Positions 24,718-33,557 of a DNA stretch of 64,000 nt are shown piece after piece. A program made the position numbers and the translations under genes. Source of the DNA: Mojavia pulchra JT2-VF2 (GTDB taxonomy: Bacteria; Cyanobacteriota; Cyanobacteriia; Cyanobacteriales; Nostocaceae). Numbering within the stretch: the stretch's first letter is position 1; every line of letters starts with the position of its first letter. The stretch is taken from contig JAHHHN010000007.1 of the NCBI GenBank assembly GCA_019359325.1, forward strand, positions 1-64,000, written 5' to 3'. The notes below the pieces were generated by a model, which was not told the DNA's origin, ran no database searches, and saw only the letters and a program-made list of their open reading frames with translations.

Positions 24718-26778
24718 ATGGGGTCGTTATCCAAGAGCGTGCCAAGAATGAAAAAGCGTTTATCATCGCCGCCACAGTGCCCAGATGACGTAGATCGACT
24801 ACAACCATACCAAGTCAAGCTGATGCAGCATCAGGAAGAACCAGCCAACCAGTTGGCACACAAGATCAATCAAATCATCGCTAAAAGTTCAGCGACGACA
24901 TTGATGCTGCGAGAACTAGCCAAATTGCTGGGAGTGGCTTTCAAGGTAGATTGCTGCTTAGTTACAGTTATGAGTGAGGTATGCAGTGAAACGACTACTG
25001 CTAATTGGTGTAGTGACGAATATTTAGGATTACCACACTCAGACGAAACATTCTTGATGGAACAGTTGCTGATGGAATTGCCTGTAGTGCAATGTGCTGC
25101 TGAACCATTAACCATTGAAGATATTTCGACAATTCAAAAAAGTCTGGTAACTGGTTGTCAATCCTTACCTTTACCAATAAAAGCTGTTTTGGCAATTCCC
25201 ACCCGCTTTAATGATAAAAATAATGGAGTGATTAGCCTGATTAAATTCCAACCTTATGATTGGAGTCAGTCAGAAAAACAACTGCTAAAAACTATAGAGC
25301 CGTCTTGCGCGATCGCTTTTGCTCAAGTAGCACAATCACAGTTAATTGCTGCTCAACAGCAGTATTTGCAAAAAATTAACCAACACGAAAGCTTAATCAA
25401 GCAATTAACTATACTCAGCCGTAGCAACTTGGAGTTGAATCAAATGCTCCAGTTGGTAATCGCCTCGACTGCCGAATCTCTACAGGCGGATCGGGGTCTA
25501 CTGATACTTTTAAAATATACTGATCCACTGTTTAGGACTCGACCTAAAAAACAAATTCCCAAGGCCAAAGCGACGGTAGTTGGTGAGTGGGCTAGGGACT
25601 TCCATTACGGCACAAATACAGCAAAAACCTTAGATAATAAGTCTTTTGTTGTTTCAGAATGTGGGTTATGCCAGCGTATGCTTATAGATTCTGGCAAGCC
25701 AATAATTATTAATGATTATACAGACCAAACAGATAACTTAACGCCGGCTCCATTGTTTGCAATCGAGATGCTACCGGCTGTACTTTTAATGCCATTAGAG
25801 AGCCAAGGCAAAGTCTTAGGATTCATAGTGCTACAGCAAGCAGTTGCTCGCAGTTGGCAAGAAGCAGAATTAAATATTGTAGAAATGGTTTGCGCTCAAG
25901 TCAGTAATGCCATAATTCAATCACAGACATTACGACAGGTACAGACTTTGGTAGATGAACGTACAGCACAATTGCAACGCAGTCTGGAAGTTCAAGCAAA
26001 ATTATATGAAAGAACGCGGCAATACGTTGAGCAGCTACGAGAACTCAACCATCTTAAAGATGAATTTTTAAGCAACATCAGCGATCGCTTACGCTACCCA
26101 CTGACAAATATGCTGATGTCAATTCGTAATCTACGTCTGCCAAAAATAGCACCAGAACGTCAGGCTAAGTATATAGATATTTTAGAGCAAGAATGTACCA
26201 AAGAAATCAATTTGATTAATGACTTGCTAACACTTCAGAAACTAGAGTCTCATCAAGAAACTCCGCAATTTGAAACTATTGATTTAAATACAAGAATTCA
26301 GGATTTAGCAGCATCTTTTGAGAAAAAACTGGCAGATAAAGCATTAAGTATTACCTTAGATTTACCGGAGCGCTCATTAAAGCTACAAACTGAAATAGAA
26401 AGTTTTGACCGTATTCTGCAAGAGTTATTAACTAATGCCTGTAAATACTCAGAACATGACACAATAGTTCATTTGCAAGCCGAGCATCAAGTCGATCAAC
26501 TGGTCGATCAAGTTATTATTAAGGTGACAAACACAGGACGTGGCATCTCCGAAGAAGAAGCGACTTACATCTTCGACAAATTCCGTCGCGGTAAAGGACG
26601 CTGGACTCCTGGGACTGGTTTGGGTCTTGCTTTAGCTAAGTCCCTTGTGCAGCACCTAAATGGGACGATTGCCGTTGAGAGTATTCAAATCTCAGAGTTA
26701 GACCTGAGTAACATTTGTTTCACGCTCACCTTACCCCAGTTTTCTGAAGCAAGCAAACCATATTCTGAAAGTGACTGA
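24718..26778 (+). CDS. GAF sensor histidine-kinase homologue lacking the phospho-His
   Basis: A 686-residue cytosolic protein with two GAF-type domains (about 55-215 and 245-405), a coiled-coil linker and a kinase-like C-terminus. The ATPase domain is intact: N box LTNACKYSE, G1 NTGRGISEEE, F box DKFRRGK and G2 GTGLGLALAKSL. The dimerisation/phosphoacceptor helix reads EFLSNISDRLRYPLTNM. Where family members have S-H-E-L-R-T/S-P, this protein has S-D-R-L-R-Y-P, so Asp456 replaces the histidine. It cannot autophosphorylate in the normal way and may act as an allosteric partner. It overlaps the next gene by 8 bases. Confidence 0.88.
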   Translation: MGSLSKSVPRMKKRLSSPPQCPDDVDRLQPYQVKLMQHQEEPANQLAHKINQIIAKSSATTLMLRELAKLLGVAFKVDCCLVTVMSEVCSETTTANWCSDEYLGLPHSDETFLMEQLLMELPVVQCAAEPLTIEDISTIQKSLVTGCQSLPLPIKAVLAIPTRFNDKNNGVISLIKFQPYDWSQSEKQLLKTIEPSCAIAFAQVAQSQLIAAQQQYLQKINQHESLIKQLTILSRSNLELNQMLQLVIASTAESLQADRGLLILLKYTDPLFRTRPKKQIPKAKATVVGEWARDFHYGTNTAKTLDNKSFVVSECGLCQRMLIDSGKPIIINDYTDQTDNLTPAPLFAIEMLPAVLLMPLESQGKVLGFIVLQQAVARSWQEAELNIVEMVCAQVSNAIIQSQTLRQVQTLVDERTAQLQRSLEVQAKLYERTRQYVEQLRELNHLKDEFLSNISDRLRYPLTNMLMSIRNLRLPKIAPERQAKYIDILEQECTKEINLINDLLTLQKLESHQETPQFETIDLNTRIQDLAASFEKKLADKALSITLDLPERSLKLQTEIESFDRILQELLTNACKYSEHDTIVHLQAEHQVDQLVDQVIIKVTNTGRGISEEEATYIFDKFRRGKGRWTPGTGLGLALAKSLVQHLNGTIAVESIQISELDLSNICFTLTLPQFSEASKPYSESD

Positions 26779-27364
26779 ACAAACTAACACCACAACCGGC
26801 CTTGATTTTAATGTCGCTGGAGACGAAACAAACTTCAACACGAATTTGGCTCTTGATACAGGTGCTGAACCATCTGTAGAAGTCCAAATTAAGAAAATAG
26901 CAGAAAGGCAACGGCAAATCACTGCTAAAATCCAGATACCCCAACCAGTAGAACAAATCTGGAAGGTTTTGACAGATTATGAAGGATTAGGCGATTTTAT
27001 TCCTAACCTTGCTAAGAGTCGTCTGCTTGAGCATCCTAACGGTGGTATTCGACTAGAGCAGATAGGCTCTCAGCGCCTACTAAACTTTAACTTTTGTGCG
27101 CGTGTAGTTCTTGATTTGGAAGAATATTTCCCCAAAGAAATTAATTTTCGTATGGTAGAGGGAGATTTCAAAGGCTTTTCTGGTAGCTGGTGCTTAGAGC
27201 CTTATTCTCTCGGTGAGTTGATGGGAACAAATCTCTGCTACACAATCCAAGTTTGGCCTAAACTCACTATGCCAGTGACAATCATTGAAAATCGCCTCAG
27301 CAAGGATCTGCGGTTAAATCTTTTAGCTATTTACCAGCGTGTAGAGCAGTTAGCCAGCAAATAA
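26771..27364 (+). CDS. SRPBCC (START/polyketide-cyclase-like) protein
   Basis: A 197-residue protein that begins with GTG inside the end of the kinase gene, which suggests translational coupling. After a disordered acidic leader (about 1-40), residues 45-195 form the SRPBCC fold of the COQ10/cyclase-dehydrase family: ITAKIQIPQPVEQIWKVLTD, YEGLGDFIPNLAKSRLLEH and a long C-terminal helix (LSKDLRLNLLAIYQRVEQL). These domains bind hydrophobic ligands such as lipids, quinones or pigments. Being cotranslated with a GAF sensor homologue hints that it may deliver or sense a ligand for it. The ligand is unknown. Confidence 0.85.
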   Translation: MTEQTNTTTGLDFNVAGDETNFNTNLALDTGAEPSVEVQIKKIAERQRQITAKIQIPQPVEQIWKVLTDYEGLGDFIPNLAKSRLLEHPNGGIRLEQIGSQRLLNFNFCARVVLDLEEYFPKEINFRMVEGDFKGFSGSWCLEPYSLGELMGTNLCYTIQVWPKLTMPVTIIENRLSKDLRLNLLAIYQRVEQLASK

Positions 27365-27381
27365 AATTAGTAATTAATCAG

Positions 27382-27420
27382 CCTATCCTGAATTCACATC
27401 AATTAAAGGATAGGTTTTTA
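27382..27420 (+). terminator. Intrinsic terminator after the SRPBCC gene
   Basis: CCTATCCT (27382-27389) pairs with AGGATAGG (27407-27414) and is followed by TTTTTATTTT. Confidence 0.75.
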
Positions 27421-27472
27421 TTTTAGTAGGATAAATCAAAGGCAACTTTTTGCACTTTAATTTTCTTTTTAA

Positions 27473-27545
27473 TACCCCCAGGGGAATTCGAATCCCCGTT
27501 ACCTCCGTGAAAGGGAGGTGTCCTAGGCCTCTAGACGATGGGGGC
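27473..27545 (-). tRNA. tRNA-Glu (anticodon TTC)
   Basis: Minus-strand cloverleaf of 73 nt. The acceptor is GCCCCCA with TGGGGGT, the anticodon arm ACCTCC-CTTTCAC-GGAGGT, and the T arm GGGGA-TTCGAAT-TCCCC; discriminator A. The sequence is nearly that of the conserved plastid/cyanobacterial tRNA-Glu, which also feeds tetrapyrrole synthesis through glutamyl-tRNA reductase. CCA is not encoded. Confidence 0.97.
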
Positions 27546-27827
27546 GTCTTGGACTCAAACCTTTTATAAAATAACTAATTTCCCAGGCGATGTCAACAGT
27601 TTTTGCTAAAAAAATTTGTTTTCGCTAAATTAAGTGCAAGTAGACGCGATCGCCCGTATGAAGACACGCTTGTTCTTCCAGAACAGGCTCCCTCAAAGCT
27701 CCGCTTTGAGGCAACCACACGGAGTGCGGTTGGGCAACAGGGCGCGCGGAAGCGATCACCAGCCGATACTCAAATCAACCTTGGGCACAGTGAGTGTGGG
27801 CTTTACCCGTACTAAGGGAGAAATTTT
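27546..27827. repeat. Cluster of small palindromes upstream of HAF gene
   Basis: Three adjacent hairpins (CTGTTCT/GAACAG-type near 27669-27687; CCTCAAAG/CTTTGAGG 27691-27711; CAACCACA/TGCGGTTG 27712-27732) and a GGGCGCGCGGAAGCGATCACC patch. REP-like and non-coding. GGGAG before 27828 is the ribosome site of the next gene. Confidence 0.5.
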
Positions 27828-29009
27828 ATGTCCATCTCGAACGGGATCAGAAATTTATCAACGGCCACTTTGGGTGCTGCGTTAATTACTCTAGGAATCC
27901 CTAAGTTAGCTATAGGAGCATCGCTGTATTCTATTTTAGATCTGGGGACACTAGGCGGTGAAAGAACTGATGAGATTGGAGTATCCGATATCAACAACTC
28001 TGGCCAAGTAGTCGGTTATGCAGATGCACCTGGTGGATTAGAGTTCAATCATGCCTTTCTTGCGGAAAAAGGCAGCATCAAGGATTTAGGTACGCTTGGT
28101 GGTTACAATAGTGCCGCCAGAGGTATCAATAACTCCAAACAAGTAGTTGGCGAGTCTCTTAACAGCAGTCTGCTGCGCCGCGGCTTCCTTTGGGAAAAGG
28201 GTGTGATGACAGAGCTAAAAACTCTTGGCGGACCTTGGAGTGTTGCCACTAATATCAACGATGCCGGCACAGTTGTTGGCTTTTCCACACCCACCGGAAC
28301 CACCGAAGAAGAACACGCCGTTCTCTGGAAAAACGGCCAAATCCAAGATTTAGGAACGCTGAATAATAGTAGCTATAGTTTCCCTTCTGACATTAATGAA
28401 TTAGAGCAAGTAGTTGGCTATTCGGATGGTCGTGCTTTTCTCTGGGAAAATGGAGTAACCAAGGATCTGGGCACTCTGGGGGGTGATAATAGCTCGGCTT
28501 ATAGCATTAATAACTTAGGTCAAGTGGTGGGCTATTCTGATGTCGAGTATGGTTTCCCCCGTCATGCTTTCCTTTGGGAAGATGGTGTGATGGAGAGTCT
28601 CGGCACTCTTGGTGGCGATGATAGCTACGCCTACGACATCAACAATCTGGGCCAGGTTGTTGGTAGCTCCCAAACAGGTAAATTGAGAGAATATCCCTAC
28701 TTACCATCCAACTTAACTGAAGAAATTGCTCATGGTTTTCTTTGGGAAAATGGTGTTATGACTGACCTAAATACTTTAATTCCTGACTCCTCTGGCTGGG
28801 AAGTAATATCTTCATGGGGTATTAACGACCTTGGGCAGATTACAGGTGTTGGCGTAAAGAATAGTCAGTGGCGTGCTTTCCTAATGTCCCCTAAATCTGT
28901 CCCCGAACCTGGTTCTATATTTGGCAGTTTATTAGCATTGACTGGTGGAGTAGGTTTAGCGCTGAAATACAAAAAGTACAAGCAATTTAACGGTGACTTT
29001 AAAAGCTGA
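27828..29009 (+). CDS. HAF-repeat PEP-CTERM exported protein
   Basis: A 393-residue exported protein. A signal peptide (about 1-31) is followed by roughly six repeats with the pattern DLGTLGG...A..IN..GQVVGYS....AFLWENGVM, the HAF repeat (residues 38-355). The C-terminus is a PEP-CTERM sorting signal: VPEPGS, a hydrophobic helix and a basic tail KYKKYKQ. Such proteins are sent to the outer surface through the exosortase system and often associate with exopolysaccharide. GGGAGAAATTTT precedes the ATG. No exosortase gene is in this window. The upstream 280 bp are palindrome-rich. Confidence 0.9.
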   Translation: MSISNGIRNLSTATLGAALITLGIPKLAIGASLYSILDLGTLGGERTDEIGVSDINNSGQVVGYADAPGGLEFNHAFLAEKGSIKDLGTLGGYNSAARGINNSKQVVGESLNSSLLRRGFLWEKGVMTELKTLGGPWSVATNINDAGTVVGFSTPTGTTEEEHAVLWKNGQIQDLGTLNNSSYSFPSDINELEQVVGYSDGRAFLWENGVTKDLGTLGGDNSSAYSINNLGQVVGYSDVEYGFPRHAFLWEDGVMESLGTLGGDDSYAYDINNLGQVVGSSQTGKLREYPYLPSNLTEEIAHGFLWENGVMTDLNTLIPDSSGWEVISSWGINDLGQITGVGVKNSQWRAFLMSPKSVPEPGSIFGSLLALTGGVGLALKYKKYKQFNGDFKS

Positions 29010-29632
29010 AACTCAGAGCTGATTCGTAAAGAAAATCTTAAGGATATCTAACTCTTTGCTGGATAAGGCTTTGAGAAAATAAAGGCTTGATTCTCCCAAA
29101 TTAGTGAAACCCTTACGGGACAAGGATTTTACTCTGGTTTACAAATTAGCTCTCAGTTTTTGCTTTCTAGTGTTAGAAACACATCTTAATTCGTAAATCT
29201 GCAAAAAATTACTGTAAACTTTGGGTTTTATAAGCCATTGCTATTGCAAATTTATAAAAATTTTTGGCTATATTTGTGTAATCGTAAAGCCAAATATATT
29301 CTATTTTTTGCTGTTTTGAGTTGATACCAGCCGTTTACTGTTATAGCGTTGGAAGATACATAATTTTTTAATGATCCGCTAAAGACGCCAAGTCAGAGAG
29401 AGAAGAATAAATAGGTAATTTTATCAGCAGGAAAGGAGTAAGAGTACTTTTAGTTTCTAGCTAGGCATTACTGCTTTTTTGCCAATAGGCTGAGAATAGA
29501 GTATTATAAAAAACTAAGTATAAAAAAGTTTGAATTTAACAAAGGAAAAAGGGTGTGATGTTGTACCCTTTAGAGGTAATGTTTACTATTCTTTACAAAA
29601 GATTTTGATATATATCGCTCAAAATCTACTAC
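29010..29632. other. Long leader/spacer before second antiporter
   Basis: About 620 bp AT-rich. A hairpin AAAGGGT/ACCCTTT (29547-29573) sits about 60 bases before the antiporter ATG and could act on its translation. I could not match the region to any known riboswitch and see no ORF. Confidence 0.4.
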
Positions 29633-31552
29633 ATGGAAGCATCTTTTGACATCACCCTACAAATGGTGACTGCTGTTGTTGCAGGTATTAGCGCCCAAGT
29701 GCTTGCTGCCTATCTCCGCTTACCCAGCATTGTATTGTTGCTGCTGTTGGGCATCATGCTGGGGTCTGATGGTATTGGTTTATTGCATCCTCATTTGCTA
29801 GGTACAGGTCTGGAAGTTATTGTCGCCCTAGCTACGGCAATAATTTTGTTTGAAGGTGGACTCAACCTAGATTTGCGAGAGTTGGGGAGAGTTTCCGTTA
29901 GCTTACAATTGTTGGTCACCTTAGGAACGCTAATCACATTGATGGGCGGTAGTATGGCGGCTCATTGGCTAGGTGAATTTCCCTGGAATATAGCCTTTCT
30001 CTACGCTTCGATAATCGTGGTTACAGGCCCAACCGTCATCAATCCGCTGCTGAAACAAATCAATGTTGATCGACAAGTGGCAACGCTTTTAGAAGGAGAA
30101 GGCGTTTTAATTGACCCAGTGGGGGCTATCCTAGCCTTTGTTGTCCTTGATACGATTTTGAACGGCGATGCCGACCCAATCAATGCCATCATCGGTTTAC
30201 TTATACGTCTTGGGATTGGTGGAGCAATTGGTGGTGCTGGCGGTTATTTGATGAGCTTGATTTTTAAACGCGCCAATTTTTTGTCCTTTGAACTGAAAAA
30301 CTTGGTGGTGCTGGCGATACTCTGGGGTTTATTCACATTAGCGCAAACTATCCGCAGTGAATCGGGAGTAATGACAACGGTGGTTGCTGGAGCAGTATTT
30401 GCCAACTCCTCAGTACCAGAAGAAAGATTTTTGCGACACTTCAAAGGTCAATTAACCATTCTCAGCGTTTCTGTACTGTTTATTTTGTTAGCAGCTGATT
30501 TATCTATTGCCAGTGTGTTTGCCTTGGGTTGGGGCAGTTTATTCACGGTTTTGGTACTAATGTTCGTCGTTAGACCAATTAACATTCTTTTGTGTACTTG
30601 GAACAGTGACCTCAACTGGCGACAGAAATTGTTTTTAAGTTGGGTTGCTCCTAGAGGGATTGTTGCGGCCTCTGTTGCCTCTTTATTTGCAATTTCGTTG
30701 ACACAAAAGGGTATCAACGGTGGTGATGCGATCAAAGCCCTAGTGTTCTTAACAATTATTATGACGGTTGTTTGTCAAGGCATTACTGCTGGACAGGTTG
30801 CTAAGTGGCTGCAAATCACCTCCAAAGAAGCGACTGGGGCGGTGATTGTAGGTTGTAATCCTTTGAGTCTGTTAATTGCCCGGTTCTTTCAAGAACGGGG
30901 TGAAAATGTAGTGATGATTGATACTGACCCGGACTGCTTTGCACAAGCTGAAGCTCAAAATCTGCGGGTGATTGCTAGTAGCGCGCTGGATACTGCGGTG
31001 TTGGAAGAAGCGGGACTAGCTTCTATGGGCACTTTTTTGGCTATGACTAGTAATGGCGAGGTCAATTTTGTCTTGGCACAACGAGCAGCTGAGGAATTTC
31101 ATCCGCCGCGTGTCTTAGCTGTTTTTCCCCGTGACCCGCAAGCAAATACTTCTACAACTAGTAAAGTTAACCAAGCTTTCGTTTCAGACTTGGCAATTAA
31201 AACTTGGAATGAATACTTGAATGATGGGCGAGTGAAGTTGGGAACAACTACGCTGACTGAGTTGGAATTTTCTACTCAACAGGATCATATACAGGAAAAG
31301 ATTCGGACTGGGGTATTAGTACCGTTATTGGTAGAACGAGAACAACGCTTACAGGTAATGCCAGTTAATCAAGAATGGGAAGTTGGCGATCGCATTATCT
31401 ATTTATTGTATGACCCCAGACCTAATCTTTTAAAACGCTTATCTGGTGCGAGTCAGTCCACTCCCCTATCTCTGGAAAAGTTACCTGAGGTTGAAGAAGT
31501 CCCCCTATCGAAACTGGCTCAACTTTCCGCTAGTGAAACTTCTGGCGCTTGA
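29633..31552 (+). CDS. Cation:proton antiporter with TrkA-N (RCK) domain
   Basis: A 639-residue protein with a CPA-type membrane domain of about 12 helices (1-395; GGLNLDLRELG, TGPTVINPLLKQ and EGEGVLIDPVGA are typical of NhaP/CPA1 exchangers). It is followed by a TrkA-N/RCK nucleotide-binding domain (about 400-510; VIVGCNPLSLLIARFF, VVMIDTDPD) and a C-terminal TrkA-C-like part. It should exchange Na+ or K+ for H+ at the plasma or thylakoid membrane under NAD(H) or nucleotide control. Its last 34 bp overlap the end of the convergent cytochrome-b-like gene. Confidence 0.92.
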   Translation: MEASFDITLQMVTAVVAGISAQVLAAYLRLPSIVLLLLLGIMLGSDGIGLLHPHLLGTGLEVIVALATAIILFEGGLNLDLRELGRVSVSLQLLVTLGTLITLMGGSMAAHWLGEFPWNIAFLYASIIVVTGPTVINPLLKQINVDRQVATLLEGEGVLIDPVGAILAFVVLDTILNGDADPINAIIGLLIRLGIGGAIGGAGGYLMSLIFKRANFLSFELKNLVVLAILWGLFTLAQTIRSESGVMTTVVAGAVFANSSVPEERFLRHFKGQLTILSVSVLFILLAADLSIASVFALGWGSLFTVLVLMFVVRPINILLCTWNSDLNWRQKLFLSWVAPRGIVAASVASLFAISLTQKGINGGDAIKALVFLTIIMTVVCQGITAGQVAKWLQITSKEATGAVIVGCNPLSLLIARFFQERGENVVMIDTDPDCFAQAEAQNLRVIASSALDTAVLEEAGLASMGTFLAMTSNGEVNFVLAQRAAEEFHPPRVLAVFPRDPQANTSTTSKVNQAFVSDLAIKTWNEYLNDGRVKLGTTTLTELEFSTQQDHIQEKIRTGVLVPLLVEREQRLQVMPVNQEWEVGDRIIYLLYDPRPNLLKRLSGASQSTPLSLEKLPEVEEVPLSKLAQLSASETSGA

Positions 31553-32187
31553 TCAAAGCCACTTTCGTTCATTTTGGATGTCAGTTCTTCTGCGTACATT
31601 TCTCGCTCTTGCCACAGTACAGCAGATAAATGCACCACAGCCAGAATTAGGGCGACAGGCGAAATAATATAACTGTTTAAAGCGTAAAGGTGTTCAACAG
31701 TTATAGTGCTAATAGCTCCCCCGCCAGTTAAGATGTCTCGCAACTGTCCACCGATGAAAGGAATGGCTTCGATGTTTCCTAGCTCAATGCTAAAACGCCA
31801 GTATCCTTCTTGAGTCCAGTCTAAAAGCATTGCTGTCCAATCTAGAGCGATCGCACTTAGAGTAAACAAAATCCCACTAATCCAAGCAGTTAGCCAACTC
31901 TTGCGAAATTGCCGACCTAAAAACATCACTACAATTTGAATTAAGGCCACAGCAATTACAGCGTTACCAGCAATATCATGGGTTTTGTGAAATAACCAGC
32001 CGTATGGTACTTGTGTATCAATCATCTTCAGCGACTTATAAGCACCACCAGCTGTCGGTTCGTAATAAAAAGACAGTAAAACTCCAGTAGTGAGGTCAAT
32101 CAAGCACAGAGTAAGAATCACGACTGATAATATTGTCGTTAGTCGCCGCAAAATCCTATCGAAATGAGTGATTTGCATGACTGACAC
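31519..32187 (-). CDS. Cytochrome b6-like membrane protein with altered haem ligands
   Basis: A 222-residue protein with four hydrophobic helices matching the cytochrome b N-terminal domain. Landmarks align with PetB: TGVLLSFYYEPT, YGWLFHKTHDIAGN, GYWRF...EAIPFIGG and EHLYALNSYIISP. By that alignment the four bis-His ligands read His70, Gln84, Asn171 and His186, so one ligand of each haem pair is replaced. It may bind haem atypically, use nearby His67 or His166, or bind none. Likely partner is unknown. The 3' end overlaps the antiporter gene antisense by 34 bp. Confidence 0.82.
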   Translation of the reverse strand: MSVMQITHFDRILRRLTTILSVVILTLCLIDLTTGVLLSFYYEPTAGGAYKSLKMIDTQVPYGWLFHKTHDIAGNAVIAVALIQIVVMFLGRQFRKSWLTAWISGILFTLSAIALDWTAMLLDWTQEGYWRFSIELGNIEAIPFIGGQLRDILTGGGAISTITVEHLYALNSYIISPVALILAVVHLSAVLWQEREMYAEELTSKMNESGFDQAPEVSLAES

Positions 32188-32266
32188 CTCTTTATTTTGA
32201 GTAAAAGTGTATTTTTATTACAATCTTAACTAAGAAAAGTTAACTTAGTTTACCCTTTGGATATAT

Positions 32267-32962
32267 TTAAGCCAAATATTGTGCCCAAGTTTGCAGCGTT
32301 TCTGGTGAGCCATACCAAATACCAGGGCTTCTGGGAGAATGCCTGACGCCTTCAATGACAATATTTTCGGCACCATCCAAATGAGCAGCTGCAATGGGCG
32401 TGATCCCGTCTCCCCAAGTGTTTCCTTGACCACAAGTTAATTGATAACTACTGTAAGCGAACCAGCTACCGGGTCGCTTTTGTCCAAAGATAGTTTTGCC
32501 AGCTATACATACATAACGAACGTTTTTGTAAAAAGCTCCAGGATAGTTATTGCTGACAAAATCTAAATTCCAACGTGTCCAGCGCTCTTGGCTAACATGA
32601 GGTGTACCTAAAGTGATGAGAGTCGCAACCAGAGGGTGAGCTTCCCACAGAGATGATTGTGCTTCACCACTCCCCAAATAAGGCTTTTCTCCCAAGTAGA
32701 TGCGAGATATCCATCCCCCTGCCGAATGACCAATCAAGTTAATTTGAGAAGTTTGATATTGCTGCAATATCTGCTTTACAGTGCGATCTAGTTGCCAAAC
32801 AATAGGTGTTACAGGTCGTCCGCCGATCAGGGATATCCAGTCCCGTCGGCGCAGCGGTACTGTAACTGTAGGAAAACCCAACTGTTGTAGAGATTGTTCG
32901 AGTTGGCGGTAGGCGATCGCGCTTTCTAAATAGCCAGGTAAAATAACTGTTGGTAAAGGCAT
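32267..32962 (-). CDS. Alpha/beta-hydrolase, lipase-like
   Basis: A 231-residue protein without a signal peptide. It opens with the oxyanion strand TVILPGYLES, has the nucleophile elbow GHSAGG (Ser about residue 79), a probable catalytic Asp in TWGDGITPI and the His in EGVRHSPRSPG. The family resembles PGAP1/triacylglycerol-lipase-like hydrolases of cyanobacteria and plants. Substrate is probably a lipid or acyl ester. It reads toward the cytochrome-b-like gene's upstream side on the opposite order: both are on the minus strand, with this gene upstream by 79 bp. Confidence 0.86.
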   Translation of the reverse strand: MPLPTVILPGYLESAIAYRQLEQSLQQLGFPTVTVPLRRRDWISLIGGRPVTPIVWQLDRTVKQILQQYQTSQINLIGHSAGGWISRIYLGEKPYLGSGEAQSSLWEAHPLVATLITLGTPHVSQERWTRWNLDFVSNNYPGAFYKNVRYVCIAGKTIFGQKRPGSWFAYSSYQLTCGQGNTWGDGITPIAAAHLDGAENIVIEGVRHSPRSPGIWYGSPETLQTWAQYLA

Positions 32963-33557
32963 TTTAAATTTTAAATGTAAAAGTTTTAAACTTGAGATTT
33001 TTTTTACACAATCTCAAATTATTATGATTGTGTGCCTGATTAAAATCTCTAAAAGAATAACAACACCAACCACAATTTTAGGTTGGGCTGACGTGTTAGG
33101 ATAAATTAGATTCAGTTACCTGTGTACTGATTTATTTTTATTTATACTTAAGCTTGGTATCTGTGATTACAGCATATTTGAGCGCAAATAGAATATTTAG
33201 TGAAACAGGCAAATTGAACAGCCGACGAAGTATATATTGAGACTGATATAAAGTCTGGCGATAAGCCATTTGTGCGTCTACGCTCAAAGTTGCAACTACC
33301 ATAACCTTTAGTTGGAATTGTGGGAGTTATAAAAGCCAAAAATAATAATTTTTTAATCGCCTCGTTAGCAAATGCAACTTTGAAGTACAATATTACCTTA
33401 TTACAAAAATAAAATCCTGGAAAAAATGCCAAAATTGCTGTTTTGGGACTAGTACAGGAAGCTATGATTTTTAAAGGAACGCATCTATTGCCACGGTAGT
33501 CCGCTTAATAATTTATTGAAAGTTAACTGCAACCGAGCCGAGTGAACGATAACAGCT
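32963..33557. other. Gene-free spacer before TonB-like gene
   Basis: About 595 bp of AT-rich sequence. A minus-strand frame at 33148-33432 (94 codons) has unusual composition and no ribosome site, so I do not call it. No tRNA, repeat family or strong hairpin recognised. Confidence 0.4.

Noticed and set aside
29010-29632. Riboswitch before the second antiporter
   Set aside because: I looked for fluoride, c-di-AMP, Na+ and Mn2+ aptamer landmarks and found only a simple hairpin near 29547-29573.
33148-33432. 94-codon minus-strand ORF
   Set aside because: Aromatic- and Cys-rich composition unlike real proteins of the window, no Shine-Dalgarno, no recognisable motif.
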